This document shows positions 45,304 to 60,461 of a DNA stretch of 64,000 nucleotides, piece after piece. Both the position numbers and the translations under genes were made by a program. The notes below the pieces were generated by a model that saw nothing but the letters and a program-made list of their open reading frames with translations, searched no databases and was not told the origin of the DNA. Each line of letters opens with the position of its first letter. Positions within the stretch are counted from its first letter, which is position 1. Location of the stretch: contig NZ_VDFY01000162.1 of the NCBI RefSeq assembly GCF_006228125.1, positions 62,001-126,000 of the forward strand, read 5' to 3'. Source of the DNA: Micromonospora orduensis (GTDB lineage Bacteria; Actinomycetota; Actinomycetes; Mycobacteriales; Micromonosporaceae).

Positions 45304-45331
45304 GGCAGCGGGCCGCCGCCACGGCATGACC

Positions 45332-46549
45332 TCAACGGGGTGTCAGGGCGACCGGCAGAGTGCTCAGTCCGGTGATGAAGTTCGACGGCAGCCGCCGGAC
45401 CGGCCCGGTCACCTCGACGCTCCGCACGGTCGCCCGCAGTTCGGCGAGCAGGGCACGGATCTCCTCGCGGGCCAACTGGGCGCCCAGGCAGAAGTGCGGG
45501 CCGTACCCGAAGGTCAGGTGCCGGTTGGGCTGCCGCGCCAGGTCGAACGTGTCCGGGGCGGCAAAGACATCCTCGTCGCGGTTGGCCGACACCATCCACA
45601 GTGTCACCACATCGCCCTCGGAGAGGGCCCGGCCGCGCAGTTCGGTGTCGGCCGTCACGGTACGGCCGACGTGCGCCGCCGGCGTGGTCCAACGCAGGAT
45701 CTCCTCGGCGCCGCTGTGCACGAGGGCCGGATCCGCCATCAGCCGTACCCACTGCTCGTCATGTGTGGCCAGGGCCAGCAGTCCGCCCGCGAGGGCGAGC
45801 CGGGCCGTCTCGTCCCCGCCGATGACGAGGTTGTAGCAGTTCAGCAGCACCTCCTCGTCGGTCAGCGGACGATCGTCGACGGTGCCTGCGACCAGGAGGC
45901 TGATGACGTCGTCGGCGGGTGCGTCGCGGCGCGCGGCGGCCAGCCGGGTGTAGTACAGCAGGATCTCGCTCTGCGCTATGCGGGCCTCCATGCCCGCCTG
46001 GTCGGCGGGCTCGCCGAGCATCGCCGCTCCGGTCAGCTCCAGGACGCGCGGCCGGTCCACCTCGGGGACGCCGAGCAGTTCGCAGATCGCCTGAAGGGGC
46101 ACCTGCGCCGCCACCTCGGCGACGAAGTCGCCGCCGCCCCGCTCCACCAGGCGACGAAGGAGTTCGCGGGTGGCCCGCGTGATGGAGTGGGTCACCGGCC
46201 GCAGCGCCCGTGGAGCGAACCCGCCGACGAGCAGACTGCGCAGACCGGTGTGGAACCGGCCATCGGTGACCACGAGCATCCGGCCCGCACCCGGGTCGCG
46301 ACCGCGCAGCAGCGTGCCGAGCATGTTGCCGCGCATCGAGGTGAAGGTGTCACTGTCCCGGACCACACGCAGGACGTCGGCGTGACGGGTGACCACCCAG
46401 AAACCCTTCGCGGCACCTGCCTGATGCCAGTGCACCGGGTCGTGGCGGCGCAGCCACCGCCACCTGCCGGTCAGATCCCGGGTGGCGTGCACGTACGGGT
46501 CGAGCAGGTCGACCGCGCCCGCGTCGACAGTCGCCGGTTCGCCCGTCAC
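45332..46549 (-). CDS. Cytochrome P450 at the end of the NRPS/PKS operon
   Basis: A protein of 405 residues. The heme loop FGYGPHFCLG gives Cys354. The I-helix is NLVIGGDETAR, and the helix-K region SGAEEILRW includes ExxR. The GTG at 46549 overlaps the stop codon of the KS-ACP gene (GTGA), so it is translationally coupled to the assembly line and very probably oxidises its product or a carrier-bound intermediate. The ferredoxin partner is not in the window. It belongs to a different branch from the P450 at 102-1301. Confidence 0.93.
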   Translation of the reverse strand: MTGEPATVDAGAVDLLDPYVHATRDLTGRWRWLRRHDPVHWHQAGAAKGFWVVTRHADVLRVVRDSDTFTSMRGNMLGTLLRGRDPGAGRMLVVTDGRFHTGLRSLLVGGFAPRALRPVTHSITRATRELLRRLVERGGGDFVAEVAAQVPLQAICELLGVPEVDRPRVLELTGAAMLGEPADQAGMEARIAQSEILLYYTRLAAARRDAPADDVISLLVAGTVDDRPLTDEEVLLNCYNLVIGGDETARLALAGGLLALATHDEQWVRLMADPALVHSGAEEILRWTTPAAHVGRTVTADTELRGRALSEGDVVTLWMVSANRDEDVFAAPDTFDLARQPNRHLTFGYGPHFCLGAQLAREEIRALLAELRATVRSVEVTGPVRRLPSNFITGLSTLPVALTPR

Positions 46550-48603
46550 TGCGACGACTCCGCCTCGTCGAGCAGGGCGGCGAGCAGGGCGTCGTCCGCG
46601 CCACCCCCCATCACGGTCAGCCGGGCGACGATTTCACGGAGGCTGACCGGCTCCAGGAAGAGTTCGATAGGCGCCCGGATGCCCAGGTCGTCGTCGAGCC
46701 GGCCGATCAGGTGGACAGCGGTGAGCGAGTCCCCGCCCACGGTGAAGTACGACTTGTCGAGGTCGTCCGGTCCGGTCAGCCCGAGGGCGGTGACGAGCAG
46801 CTCGGTCACGGCGGCCTCGGTGACCGGCCGGGCGGGGCCGGCGGGCTCGTCGGCAGGTGGCGAGGCCACCGGCTGCGGCGCCGGGGTCATGGTGACCGCC
46901 GTGGTGAGGCTCAACGCGCCGAGGCTCTCTCCGGCGAAGGGGTAGGTCGGCAGGTGCGTCCGCCGCGCGCCGCTGGCCGGCGCCGGCCACCGTACGTCCG
47001 CGCCCCGGACCCAGGAGTCGCCGAGCATCCGCAGTTCCTCGGCCTGCCCGGCGTACGTCACCTGCCGGCCCTCGGCCAGGGCCTCCAGCGCGTCGGCCGC
47101 CTCGGCGGTGCTGCCGGCCACCACGTACGCCCGCGCGGCGTGCGCGCTCCGCCCGCTGCGCAGGGTGTACGCGACGTCCGCGAGGATCGGCGGCGCGGGC
47201 GCGCGCAGCGCGGCAGCCAGCTCGGCGGCCGCGCGGCGCAGTTGAGCGTCCGTCCGCGCGGAGATCGGCAGCAGCTCGGGACGGTCCGGCGGAACCGGGC
47301 GGTCCGGTTCGGGTGCCTCGGCCAGCACCACGTGCACGTTTGTGCCCCCGATGCCCAGCCCCGTCACCCCGGCCAGCCGCTGGCCGCCGTCCGGTCGGTC
47401 CCACGGGGTCAACCGGGTGATCCGCTCGAACCCCGGCATCCGCGCCAGGTCCGGATGCGGCCCGCTGGCGTTGGCCGTCGGCGCCATGCTCCGGTGGCCC
47501 AGCATCAGCGCGACCTTGATCAGGCTCGCCACCCCGGCCGCCGCGTCGAGGTGCCCGATGTTCGACTTGACCGAGCCGATCCCGCAGGGCCGGCCAGGTC
47601 TGGTGGCGCCGACCGCGGCGGCGGTCGCGGCCAGCTCGACACGGTCGCCCAACTCGGTGGCGGTCCCGTGCATCTCCAGGTACTGGGCGGCGGTCGGGTC
47701 GAGGCCCGCCGCCGACCAGGCCTCGACGATCGCCCTGCTCTGCGAGTCGACGCCGGGCGCGGTGAAGCCCACCTTCGCCGCGCCGTCGTTGGTGACCGCC
47801 GAACCCAGGATGACGGCGTGGATCGGGTCCGCGTCGGCGAGCGCGTCCGCCAGCCGCCGCAGCACCAGCACCCCGACGCCGTTGCCGCTGACCGTGCCGG
47901 CCGCCTTCTCGTCGAAGGGCCGGCACCGCCCGTCCGGCGAGAAGATGCCGCCGTCGCGGTACAGGTAGCCGCGCGGGTGCACCGAGTCCACCGAGACCCC
48001 GCCCGCCACGGCGGTGTCACACTCGCCGAGCAGCAGCGCCTGCGCGGCCAGGTGTACCGCGGTCAGCGAGGTGGAGCAGGCGGTCTGCACGCTGAGGCTG
48101 GGGCCGTCCAGCCCGAGACGGTACGACACCCAGGGCGCCAGGAACTCACGGTCGGTGAGGATGCGCAGTTGCAGCGGCCCCAACTCGGCGGCGAGCCGGC
48201 GATCCACGGCGGCGGCGAGCATGTGGTCGGTGGGGCTGCCGCCGACGTACACGCCAGTCCGGTGGGGCACGTGGCGGGGGTCGTAGCCGACGTCCTCCAA
48301 CGCGCTCCACGTGGTCTCCAGGAGCAGCCGGTGCTGCGGGTCCAGGATCGCGGCCTCGGTGCGGTTGAAGCCGAAGATCTCCGCCTCGAAGCGGTCCGCA
48401 CCGGCCAGGTGCCCCTTCGCGGGCACGTACGCCGGATGGGCCAGCTCGGCCGGACCGACACCTGCGGCCCGTAGCTCCTCCACGTCGAAGGTGGCGATCG
48501 AGCAGACGCCGGAGCGGAGGTTCTCCCAGTACTCGCCGAGGTCCCGGGCGCCGGGGAAACGCCCACTCATCCCCACGATCGCCACTGCTGGCGCTTCGGT
48601 CAT
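46546..48603 (-). CDS. PKS module of KS and carrier domain without an acyltransferase
   Basis: A protein of 685 residues. The KS spans about 5-430 with Cys176 in VQTACSTSL, His312 in HGTATELGD and His351 in SNIGHLDAAAG, a complete triad. Residues about 440-560 contain KS-AT linker-like sequence (LPISARTDAQLRRAAAELAAAL) and a post-AT linker remnant (LPTYPFAGE), but the GHSxG acyltransferase itself is missing. A carrier domain ends the protein, with VGGDSLTAV and Ser626. A malonyl unit must come from an enzyme in trans, or the KS condenses without extension. The ATG at 48603 overlaps the preceding NRPS stop, so the chain passes from a C-A-PCP protein to this KS. Hybrid NRPS-PKS chain extension is expected. 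Confidence 0.92.
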   Translation of the reverse strand: MTEAPAVAIVGMSGRFPGARDLGEYWENLRSGVCSIATFDVEELRAAGVGPAELAHPAYVPAKGHLAGADRFEAEIFGFNRTEAAILDPQHRLLLETTWSALEDVGYDPRHVPHRTGVYVGGSPTDHMLAAAVDRRLAAELGPLQLRILTDREFLAPWVSYRLGLDGPSLSVQTACSTSLTAVHLAAQALLLGECDTAVAGGVSVDSVHPRGYLYRDGGIFSPDGRCRPFDEKAAGTVSGNGVGVLVLRRLADALADADPIHAVILGSAVTNDGAAKVGFTAPGVDSQSRAIVEAWSAAGLDPTAAQYLEMHGTATELGDRVELAATAAAVGATRPGRPCGIGSVKSNIGHLDAAAGVASLIKVALMLGHRSMAPTANASGPHPDLARMPGFERITRLTPWDRPDGGQRLAGVTGLGIGGTNVHVVLAEAPEPDRPVPPDRPELLPISARTDAQLRRAAAELAAALRAPAPPILADVAYTLRSGRSAHAARAYVVAGSTAEAADALEALAEGRQVTYAGQAEELRMLGDSWVRGADVRWPAPASGARRTHLPTYPFAGESLGALSLTTAVTMTPAPQPVASPPADEPAGPARPVTEAAVTELLVTALGLTGPDDLDKSYFTVGGDSLTAVHLIGRLDDDLGIRAPIELFLEPVSLREIVARLTVMGGGADDALLAALLDEAESSQ

Positions 48604-51600
48604 GTCGGGCCACCTTCCACTGTGTCGTCACCGGCCGGCCGGGCTCGCGCGGTACGGGTCATCAGCCGGGCCCGCCGGTCCTGGCCCCGGCGTCGGCCCG
48701 CGTCGACACCGGCCGACGGCCCGGGATCGCCGGGACCGTCCAGGTGCGCGGCGAGGGCGGCGACGGTGGGGTACCGGAACAGGTCGACCATGCTCAGTCC
48801 GGCGTCGCCCTGCTCGTGCAGCGCGGACAGCACCCCCAGCAGCCGCAGGGAGTTGCCGCCCAGCTCGAAGAAGTTGTCGTGGACGCCGACCCGGTCCAGC
48901 TCCAGCACCTGGCGCCAGACCGTCGCCAGCCGGAGTTCGGTCCCGGTGGTCGGCGCCACGTACCGGTGCGCCAGGTCGGGTCGGGTGGTCGGCGGGGCCG
49001 GTAGCCGGGCGCGGTCGACCTTCCCGGTCCGTCCGGTCGGCAGCTCGGCCAGCGGCACCACGCTCTCCGGCACCATGTAGCCGGGCAGCCGCTCGGCCAG
49101 CCAGCCACGCAGTTCGCTGGCTCCCGGCGGCGTGCCGTCCACGCCCACCACGTACGCCACCAGCCGGCGCAGGGCGCCGTCGCCGAGCACCGCCGCGACG
49201 GCCGCCGCCACCGCCGGATGGCGGACCAGCACGGCCTCGATCTCCCCGAGCTCGACCCGGAAACCACGGATCTTCACCTGGTTGTCGGACCGGCCGAGGT
49301 AGCTGAGCGTCCCCTCGGCGTCGTACCTGCCGAGGTCCCCGGTGCGGTACATCCGCTCCCCGGGCGGGCCGAACGGGTTGGCGACGAAGCGCTCGGCGGT
49401 GAGCCCGGGCTGGTTGGCGTACCCCCGGGCCAGGTGGGTGCCGGCCAGGTAGATCTCGCCGACCACGCCGACCGGCACCGGCCGCAGCAGCCTGTCGAGC
49501 AGGTACGCGCGGCCGTTCGCCACCGGACGGCCGATCACCACAGGCTCGCCGGGGCGCAGCTCGGCGGTGGTGGCGTAGATGGTGGCCTCGCTCGGCCCGT
49601 ACGCGTCGACCAGCCGGCGGCCGGACACGGCCCACCTGTCGACGAGTTCGGCCGGGCACGGCTCGCCGCCGACGGCGATCGTGCGTAGGTCGGGCAGGGC
49701 GTCCGGCGAGCAGGGCAGCGACATGGCCGCCGTCGGTGGCAGGAAGACGTACGTGATGCGGGAGTCCCGCAGCCGTCGGTACAGCGCCTCGCCGAGCCGC
49801 TCGTGCTCACCGGCGATGTGCAGTTCGGCCCCGGCGACCCAGGTGAAGAAGAGGTCCGACACGGCGACGTCGAAGCCGAACGCGACGTACTGGAGGACCC
49901 GGTCCGTCGCGGTGACCGGGAACTGTGGACGCACCGCCGTGGCCAGGTTGGTAAGCGCCCGATGGGGCACGCTCACGCCCTTGGGAGTGCCCGTCGAGCC
50001 GGACGTGTAGAGGATGTACGCGGCGTTGTCCGGGCCGGGCGCTCCCATGGCGATCCGAGGGCCGGGCTCCGGGCGGGTGAGCACGTCGGCCGCTCCGGCC
50101 GTCACCACGAGCGTCGGCAGGCCGAGTTCCCCGGAGCGCCGGGCGGTGCCGGCGCCCAGCAGCACCAGTCGGGCGCCGGCCCCGGCGAGCATCTCGCGCA
50201 GCCGCGCCGACGGCTGCTCCGGGTCGAGCGGCAGGTAGGCGCCGCCGGCCCGGAGCACGGCGAGCGCGCAGACGGCCATCTCGGCGGACCGGGGCAGGCA
50301 CAGTCCGACCGGGACCTCCGGGCCGACCCCGGCGGTCACCAGCTCGGCCGCCAACCGGTCGGCTCGCGTCAGCAGTTCGCGGTAGCTCAGGACGGTGTCG
50401 CCGCAGACCAGCGCCGTCGCCTGGGGACGTTCGGCGGCGCGTTCGGCCACCAGATCGGGCACGAGGCGGTCCGACACGTCCACCGTGGTGCTGTTCCACT
50501 CGTGCAGCATCCGGCGCCGCTGCCGCGCGTCGAGCATCTCGGCGGCGACCGTCTGCCGGTCCGGACGGTCGAGCAGGTCGTCCAACAGCACCTGGAAGCC
50601 GCTTGCCCAGTGCCTGACGGTGGCCGGATCGAACAGCTCGCCGCGGTAGATGAACTGCCCGACCAGGTCCGTCCCCCAGCGCTCCACGTACAGCAGGAAG
50701 TCGAACTTCGCCACGTCCAGCACGAGCGGCACCCGCTCGACCCGGGCCGGCGGGAGGTCCAGTTCCAGCACCGTCTCGTCGTCGTAGGCGAACACCACCT
50801 GCACGACCGGGTCGTGGCTCGGCTGGCGCTGCGGGGCCACCGCGTCGACCACGGCGCTGAACGGCGCGTCCTGGTGGTCGCGGGCGTCGTGCAGCAGGTC
50901 CCTGACCCGGTCCACGAGGTCGGTGAAGCTCGGCTCCCCCGCCAGGTCGACACGCAGCACCTGGGTGTTGGTCAGCAGGCCGACCATGCCCTGCACGTCC
51001 GGGTGGTCCCGGCCCGCGACGGGGATGCCGACGACAAGGTCGTCGTGGCCCGACAGCCGATTCACGAACGCGGCGTAGGCGGCCAGCAGGACCACGAACG
51101 GCGTGGTGTCCCGGGTACGGGCCAGCTCCGCCAGCCGTTCCCGCAGCCCGACCGGCAGGAGGAACGACTCCACCCCACCGGCCGGGGTCTGCACCGCGGG
51201 GCGGGGCCGATCGCCGGGCAGGGCGAGCACCGTCGGCGCCCCGCACAGTGTCCGCCGCCAGTGGGCCACCGAGTCGGCGTACCCACCGCTGGCGAGGCGG
51301 TCCCGCTGCCAGGCGGCGTAGTCGGGGAACTGGATCGGCAGCGGCTGCGGGGGCGTGCCGTCGCCGTCGCGTTCGACCCGGTAGTGCTCGGCCAGCTCGC
51401 GCAGCATGATCTCCATCGCCCAGCCGTCGCAGACCAGGTGGTGGACGGTCAACAGGATCCGGTGGTCGCCGTCGGTGAGGGCGTACAGGCGGCAGCGCAG
51501 CAGCGGGCCGCCCGCGAGGTCGAACGGTCGGGCCGCCTCGGCACGCATCGCCGCGTCGACCCCGGCGGGCGAGACACCCCGGTCGACGCGCACGTCGGCA

Positions 51601-51858
51601 CTCGCCTCGGCGGCCACCACCTGACGGTGCTCGCCGTCGACGGTACGAAAGACGGTGCGCAGCGACTCGTGCCGGGCCACAAGCGCGTCGAGGGCGCGGG
51701 TGAAGGCGTCGACGTCGAACGGGCCGTGGACGGCGAACGCGACAGGCACATGGTACTGAGCGCTGCCGGCGTGCAGCCGCTCCAGCACGAGGAGGCTGGC
51801 CTGCGCGGGTGACACCGGAAACTCGTACTCCACCGGTTCGTCGGCGCGGTCGCTCACG

Positions 51859-51872
<14 letters not shown>
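48600..51872 (-). CDS. NRPS module C-A-PCP
   Basis: A protein of 1090 residues. The condensation domain spans about 15-450 (HHLVCDGWA intact). The adenylation domain spans about 470-960, with LYTSGSTGTPKG as the A3 loop, FGFDVAVSDLF at A4, DAYGPSEATIY at A5 and PTGRTGKVDR at A10. The carrier is at about 975-1045 (FFELGGNSLRLL). From a hand alignment to GrsA, pocket residues read D, V, S, F, A, G, A, I, Y, K, which match no code I know, so the amino acid is not predicted. The C-terminus is an Arg-rich tail (RRRGQDRRARLMTRTARARPAG) that may be a docking region. The ATG start overlaps the TE-bearing gene by 14 nt. Position after a thioesterase protein but before KS-ACP means gene order cannot equal assembly order. 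Confidence 0.93.
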
Positions 51873-55766
<3,894 letters not shown>

Positions 55767-55773
<7 letters not shown>

Positions 55774-58700
55774 GAACCGCCCCGGCCCGGGGCGTCCAGG
55801 TCGTCCACCAGGGCGTCGAGCTGCTCCTGGCTGAGGTCCACAAGCGGGAAGTCGGAGCGGGTCACGCCGCCGGCCCCGGCGGTCGACGCGTGGTCGGCGA
55901 GCACCCGCAGGGCGGACCTCCAGTGCTCGACCAGCTCACGCACATCCGTCTCGCCGAGCGTGCCGATCGCGTACGACCAGGTGGTGGCCAGGTACGGGCC
56001 GTCCGGGCCCACCCGTGTGACGGCGTCCACGTCCAGGGCACGGGTCAACGGCAGCGCCTCGGCGCACACCACGCCGAGCAGCTCGACGCCGCCGGCCGTC
56101 GACTCGAAACGGCCCAGGTAGTTGAATCCGACGTCCGGCTCGGGCAGTTTCGCAAGCGTCGAGGCGGTCTCCGGGTTGACGTACCGCAGCAGGCCGTAGT
56201 CCAGCCCGCCCGCCGGCACCGCGCGGAGCTGCTCCTTCACCTCTTTGAGCGCCGTGCCGGTGTCGGCCCCGCCTCGCCAGAACGCCTCGGTCGCCGCCGC
56301 CGGGGCGTCCAGCCGGACCGGGTACCGGGTGGTGAACCATCCGACCGTGCCGGCGAGGTCCACCCCGTCCACAGGTGCGTCCCGGCCGTGCGCCTCGCGA
56401 TCGAGGAGCAGGCCGGTACCCCGGCCACGCCACCGTACGACGGCCGCGAGCAGCGCCGTCAGCAGCACGTCCTCAGTCCCGCACCGGAAGGCCGCCGGGA
56501 TCTGGGAGAGCACCGGCTCGGTCTCGGCCGCCGGCAGGCTGACCGTCAGGGTGGCCCGCCGGCCGGTGGTGACCCGATCGGGCAGCAGTCGGGAATCCGG
56601 CCCGGTCAGCACGTCGGTCCACCGTGGAAGGTCGTCGGCCACCTCGTCGGCCCGCGCGTGGAGCAGTTCCGCCCAGCGCCGCATCGACGTACCCGGCGCC
56701 GGGCCGGCCAGCACCGACTCGGCGGGCCGGTCGGCGGTCAACAGCTCGATCATCTCCCGGTGCAGGATGTGCAGGGAGACCGCGTCGACGGCCAGGTGAT
56801 GCACGGTCAGCAACAGGCGTCCGTCCTGCCCGGGCCCGTGGTCGAACCACACCGCAGCCAGCAGGTCACCGGCCTCCGGCGCCAGCCGCGTCCGCGCCGC
56901 CGCCTCCTGGATCGCCATCGCGCGCTCGGACTCCGTCATCGCGGCGGCGTCCACCCGGACCACCGCGCCGGGCGGGGCCGAGCCGGGCGGCGAGACCTCC
57001 AGGGCCCGGTCGTCGGGCGCGGGCCGCAGCAGTCGCAGCCGCAGGGCGTCGTGCCGGTCGGTCAGGATCCGCAGCGCCTCGTCGATGCGCCAGGCGTCGG
57101 GCGCGGCCGGGACCGGGAAGTGCACCGACAGGGCGAACGCGGCCGGCTCGGTGCCGTGCTCGCACCACCAGGACATGACCGGGGTGAGCGGAAACCGACC
57201 CGGACCGGACCACTGGGGCGCGGCGGCGACCACACCGGCACGGGCGAGTACCGCCAGACCGGCAGGCGTCCGGGCGGTGAACACCTCGCGCAGGGTGAGC
57301 TCCAGTCCGGCCGCCCGGGCGCGACTGACCAGCAGCAGCGCCATGATGCTGTCCCCACCGAGCTCGAAGAAGCCGTCGTCCACGCCGACCTGCGGGACTC
57401 CCAGCAGCTCGGCGAAGAGCCCGCAGAGCACTTCCTCGGTGGCGTTGCCGGGCCGGGCCGACGAGGGCTTCGGCTGGCTGACCGGAGCGGGCAGCGCGGC
57501 CCGGTCGAGCTTGCCGTGCGCGGTGGTGGGCAGCGTCTCCAGCGGAACGAACGCGCTCGGCACCATCTGCACGGGCAGCGCGGCCAGCGCGTGCGCCAGG
57601 ACCGCGTCCGGTCGGATCTGCGCTCCGGGGCGCGGCACCAGGTAGGCGACCAGTCGGCGGTCCCCCGGGGTGTCCTCGCGCAGCAGCACCACCGCACGGG
57701 CCACCGATGCGTGCTTGGCGAGCACCGCCTCGATCTCGGCCGGCTCGACCCGGAATCCGCGCAGCTTCAGCTGCCCGTCGGTGCGGCCGAGGAAGTCCAG
57801 TTGGCCGTCCGCCCGCCACCGCACCAGGTCACCGCTGCGGTACATCCGGGCACCGGGCCGCCGGGCGTACGGGTCCGCGACGAACCGTTCGGCGGTCGCC
57901 GCCGGTTGGCCCAGATATCCCCGGGCCAGGCCCTCGCCGGCGAGGTACAGCTCGCCGGGCACCCCGACCGGCACCGGGCGCAGCCGCGCGTCGAGCACGT
58001 GCACGGTCGTGTTGGTGATCGGTCGGCCGATCGGCGGGGCGCCACCGCCGGGCGTGAGCGGTTCGCTGACCGTCACGCCCACAGTGGTCTCGGTCGGCCC
58101 GTACGCGTTGTGGAACCGACGCCCCGGCGACGCCCACGCCGCGACCAGCTCCGGTGGACAGACGTCCGCCCCGACGCACACCGTCCGCAGCTCCGGGTAC
58201 TCGGCGGGAGGCACGCTGGCCAGCACGGCCGGCGGAAGCAGCACGCAGGTCACCCGGCGCTCGCGCAGGACGTCCCCGAGTGCGGCGCCGACGAGCGGCC
58301 CCGACTGTGGGATCACCAGGGTTCCGCCCGAGCCGAAGGCCATGCACAGCTCGCCGACGGAGATGTCGAAGCTGGGCGAGCTGAGGTGCAGCACCCGGCT
58401 CTGCGGGGTCAGCTCGAACCGGCGTACCAACGCCTCGGCCAGGCTCGCGATGCCGCTGTGGGTGACCACGACGCCCTTGGGCCGACCGGTCGAGCCGGAG
58501 GTGTACATCAGGTAGCCGGCGGCGGCGGGTACCGTCCGGGCCGCCGCGCCGGCCGGTTCGCCCGCGAGGTCCGCCGGACCCAGCACCAGCCGGGGTACGC
58601 CGGTCTCCGGCAGCGCCGCCTCGGCGTCGGTGACCACAAGCACCGGCGCCGCGTCGTCGAACAGCAACCGGATCCGGTCCGCCGGATAGTCCAGGTCGAT

Positions 58701-60461
58701 CGGCAGGTACGCGCCGCCGGCGCGCTGCACCGCGAGCACGGCGACGACAGTCGCCACGGTACGGCCCAGTGCCAGCGCCACCACGCTCTCCGCGCCGACG
58801 CCGTGCTCCCGCAGGCGGCCCGCCAGACGGTCGGCCCGGTCGAGCAGTTCGGCGTACGTCAGCGACAGGTCGTCCGATTCGACGGCGACCGCGTCGGGCG
58901 TCTCGGCGGCCCGCCGGGCGGCCAGGTCGGCGATGGACGCCGGCGGTAGGTCGAGCCGGTCGCCGTCGCCCGCCGTACGCAGTCGCCGCCGCTCGTCCCC
59001 GCCGAGCAGGGCGACGGCACCGACCGGCACCTCCGGTTCGGCCAGCAGTCCGGCCAGCAGCACCGGGAAGCTTTCGGCCCAGCTCCGCACCACCTCGGCC
59101 GGATACACGTCGGTGCGGATCTCGAACGTGCCCTCGATGCCGTCCTCGGTGTCCCGGGTGATGCCGACGAGGTCGTGTTCGCCGCCGGTGTGGACACGCT
59201 CCGGCTCGGCGATCTCCCGCAGCGCGCGGACGCTCTCCTGTCGGTTCAGGTGCATGAACACCCACTGGAACAGCGGGGACCGGCCGTGCGTGCGCTGCGC
59301 GCCGACGGCGCTCACGATCCGGCCGACCGGCACCTCGGCGTTGGCCAGCATCCGGGGAAAGCCCGTGGTGAACCCGCCCAGCAGGTCGGCGAAGCTGTCG
59401 GTGGGTCCGATCCGCCAGCGGGTGGGCAGAGCGTTCATCACGTAGCCGATGACCCGGTCGAGGCCCGTGGCCGAACGGTTGGCCGTCGGGGTGCCGATGA
59501 CGAAGTCGGCCCGCCCGGACAGCCGGTACGCCAGCACCGCGAACGCGGTCATCAGCACGCCGTACGCGGTCGCGCCGCGCTCGCGGGCGAACGCGCGCAG
59601 GGTCGCCTCGGTCCCGGCGTCGACGTGGAACGGGATCTGCCGGATTTCGCTGCCGGTCGCCGGTACGACTGCCGCGTTGCCGCCGACGGTCAACGGCTCA
59701 GGTGGATCGGCCAGGCGCTCCCGCCAGAACCGCAGCTGCGCGTCGAACACCCCGGCGGCCTCCAGCTCACGCTGCCAGGAGGCGAAGTCGGCGTACTGGA
59801 TCCGCGGACGCCCCCGTCGAGGCGCGACGCCGGCCCGCACCGCCCGGTACGCCTCGACGAACTCGCCGTGCAGCACGTCGAAGGACCACCAGTCGGTGAC
59901 GATGTGGTGCAGCGCCAGCACCAGCGACGAGCGGGTGTCGTCGACGGTGACGAGGCATCCCCGCATCAGTTCGTCGCGGGTCAGGTCGAACGGACGGCGA
60001 CTGAACGCCGCGAGCTCCTCGGACAGGGTCGTGCCGTGGTCGCGGAGGTCGACGCGTTCCAGGACGAACCGGTCGGCGGGGAGGAGTTCGAGGCGTAGGT
60101 CGCCGACGTCGCCGGCGATCCTGGTGCGCAGGATGTCGTGCTGCTTCCGCACGATCGTCAACGCCCGCTCCAGGTCGGCAGCCGCCACCGGCCGGTCGAA
60201 GTGGTACGCGCAGCAGAGGTTCAGCGCCGCCGTACCCGGATAGAGCGATTCGAAGACCCAGAGGTCCTCCTGGGCGAGGCTGAGCGGCACCGGGCCGCCC
60301 TCGTCACGCGGTGGCACCACGGCCGGGATCTCGCCGAGCCGGTCGGCCTCGACGAGCCGGCGCAGCAGCCGGACCCGCTGCTCGCCGCGGAGCGCGGCGA
60401 AGCGGGCCGCCGTCGAGGTGCTGGCCGGGCCCGCGCCGGGCGCACTGCTTGGCACCGTCAT
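55767..60461 (-). CDS. NRPS module C-A-PCP-E
   Basis: A protein of 1564 residues. The condensation domain spans about 55-480; its motif is HHIVTDW (His185, His186, Asp190), with the usual glycine replaced by Trp191. The adenylation domain spans about 500-1000 (MYTSGSTGRPKG, FDISVGEL, NAYGPTETTVG, TTAHGKLDR). The carrier is at about 1020-1090 (FFELGGDSIMAL). The epimerization domain spans about 1105-1545, with HHLAVDAVS and FNYLGRF, so this module should give a D-residue. The pocket reads D, I, G, L, C, G, A, V, G, K, not assigned. The ATG at 60461 overlaps the monooxygenase stop (ATGA); a longer upstream frame runs antisense-like through that gene and is rejected. Confidence 0.93.
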
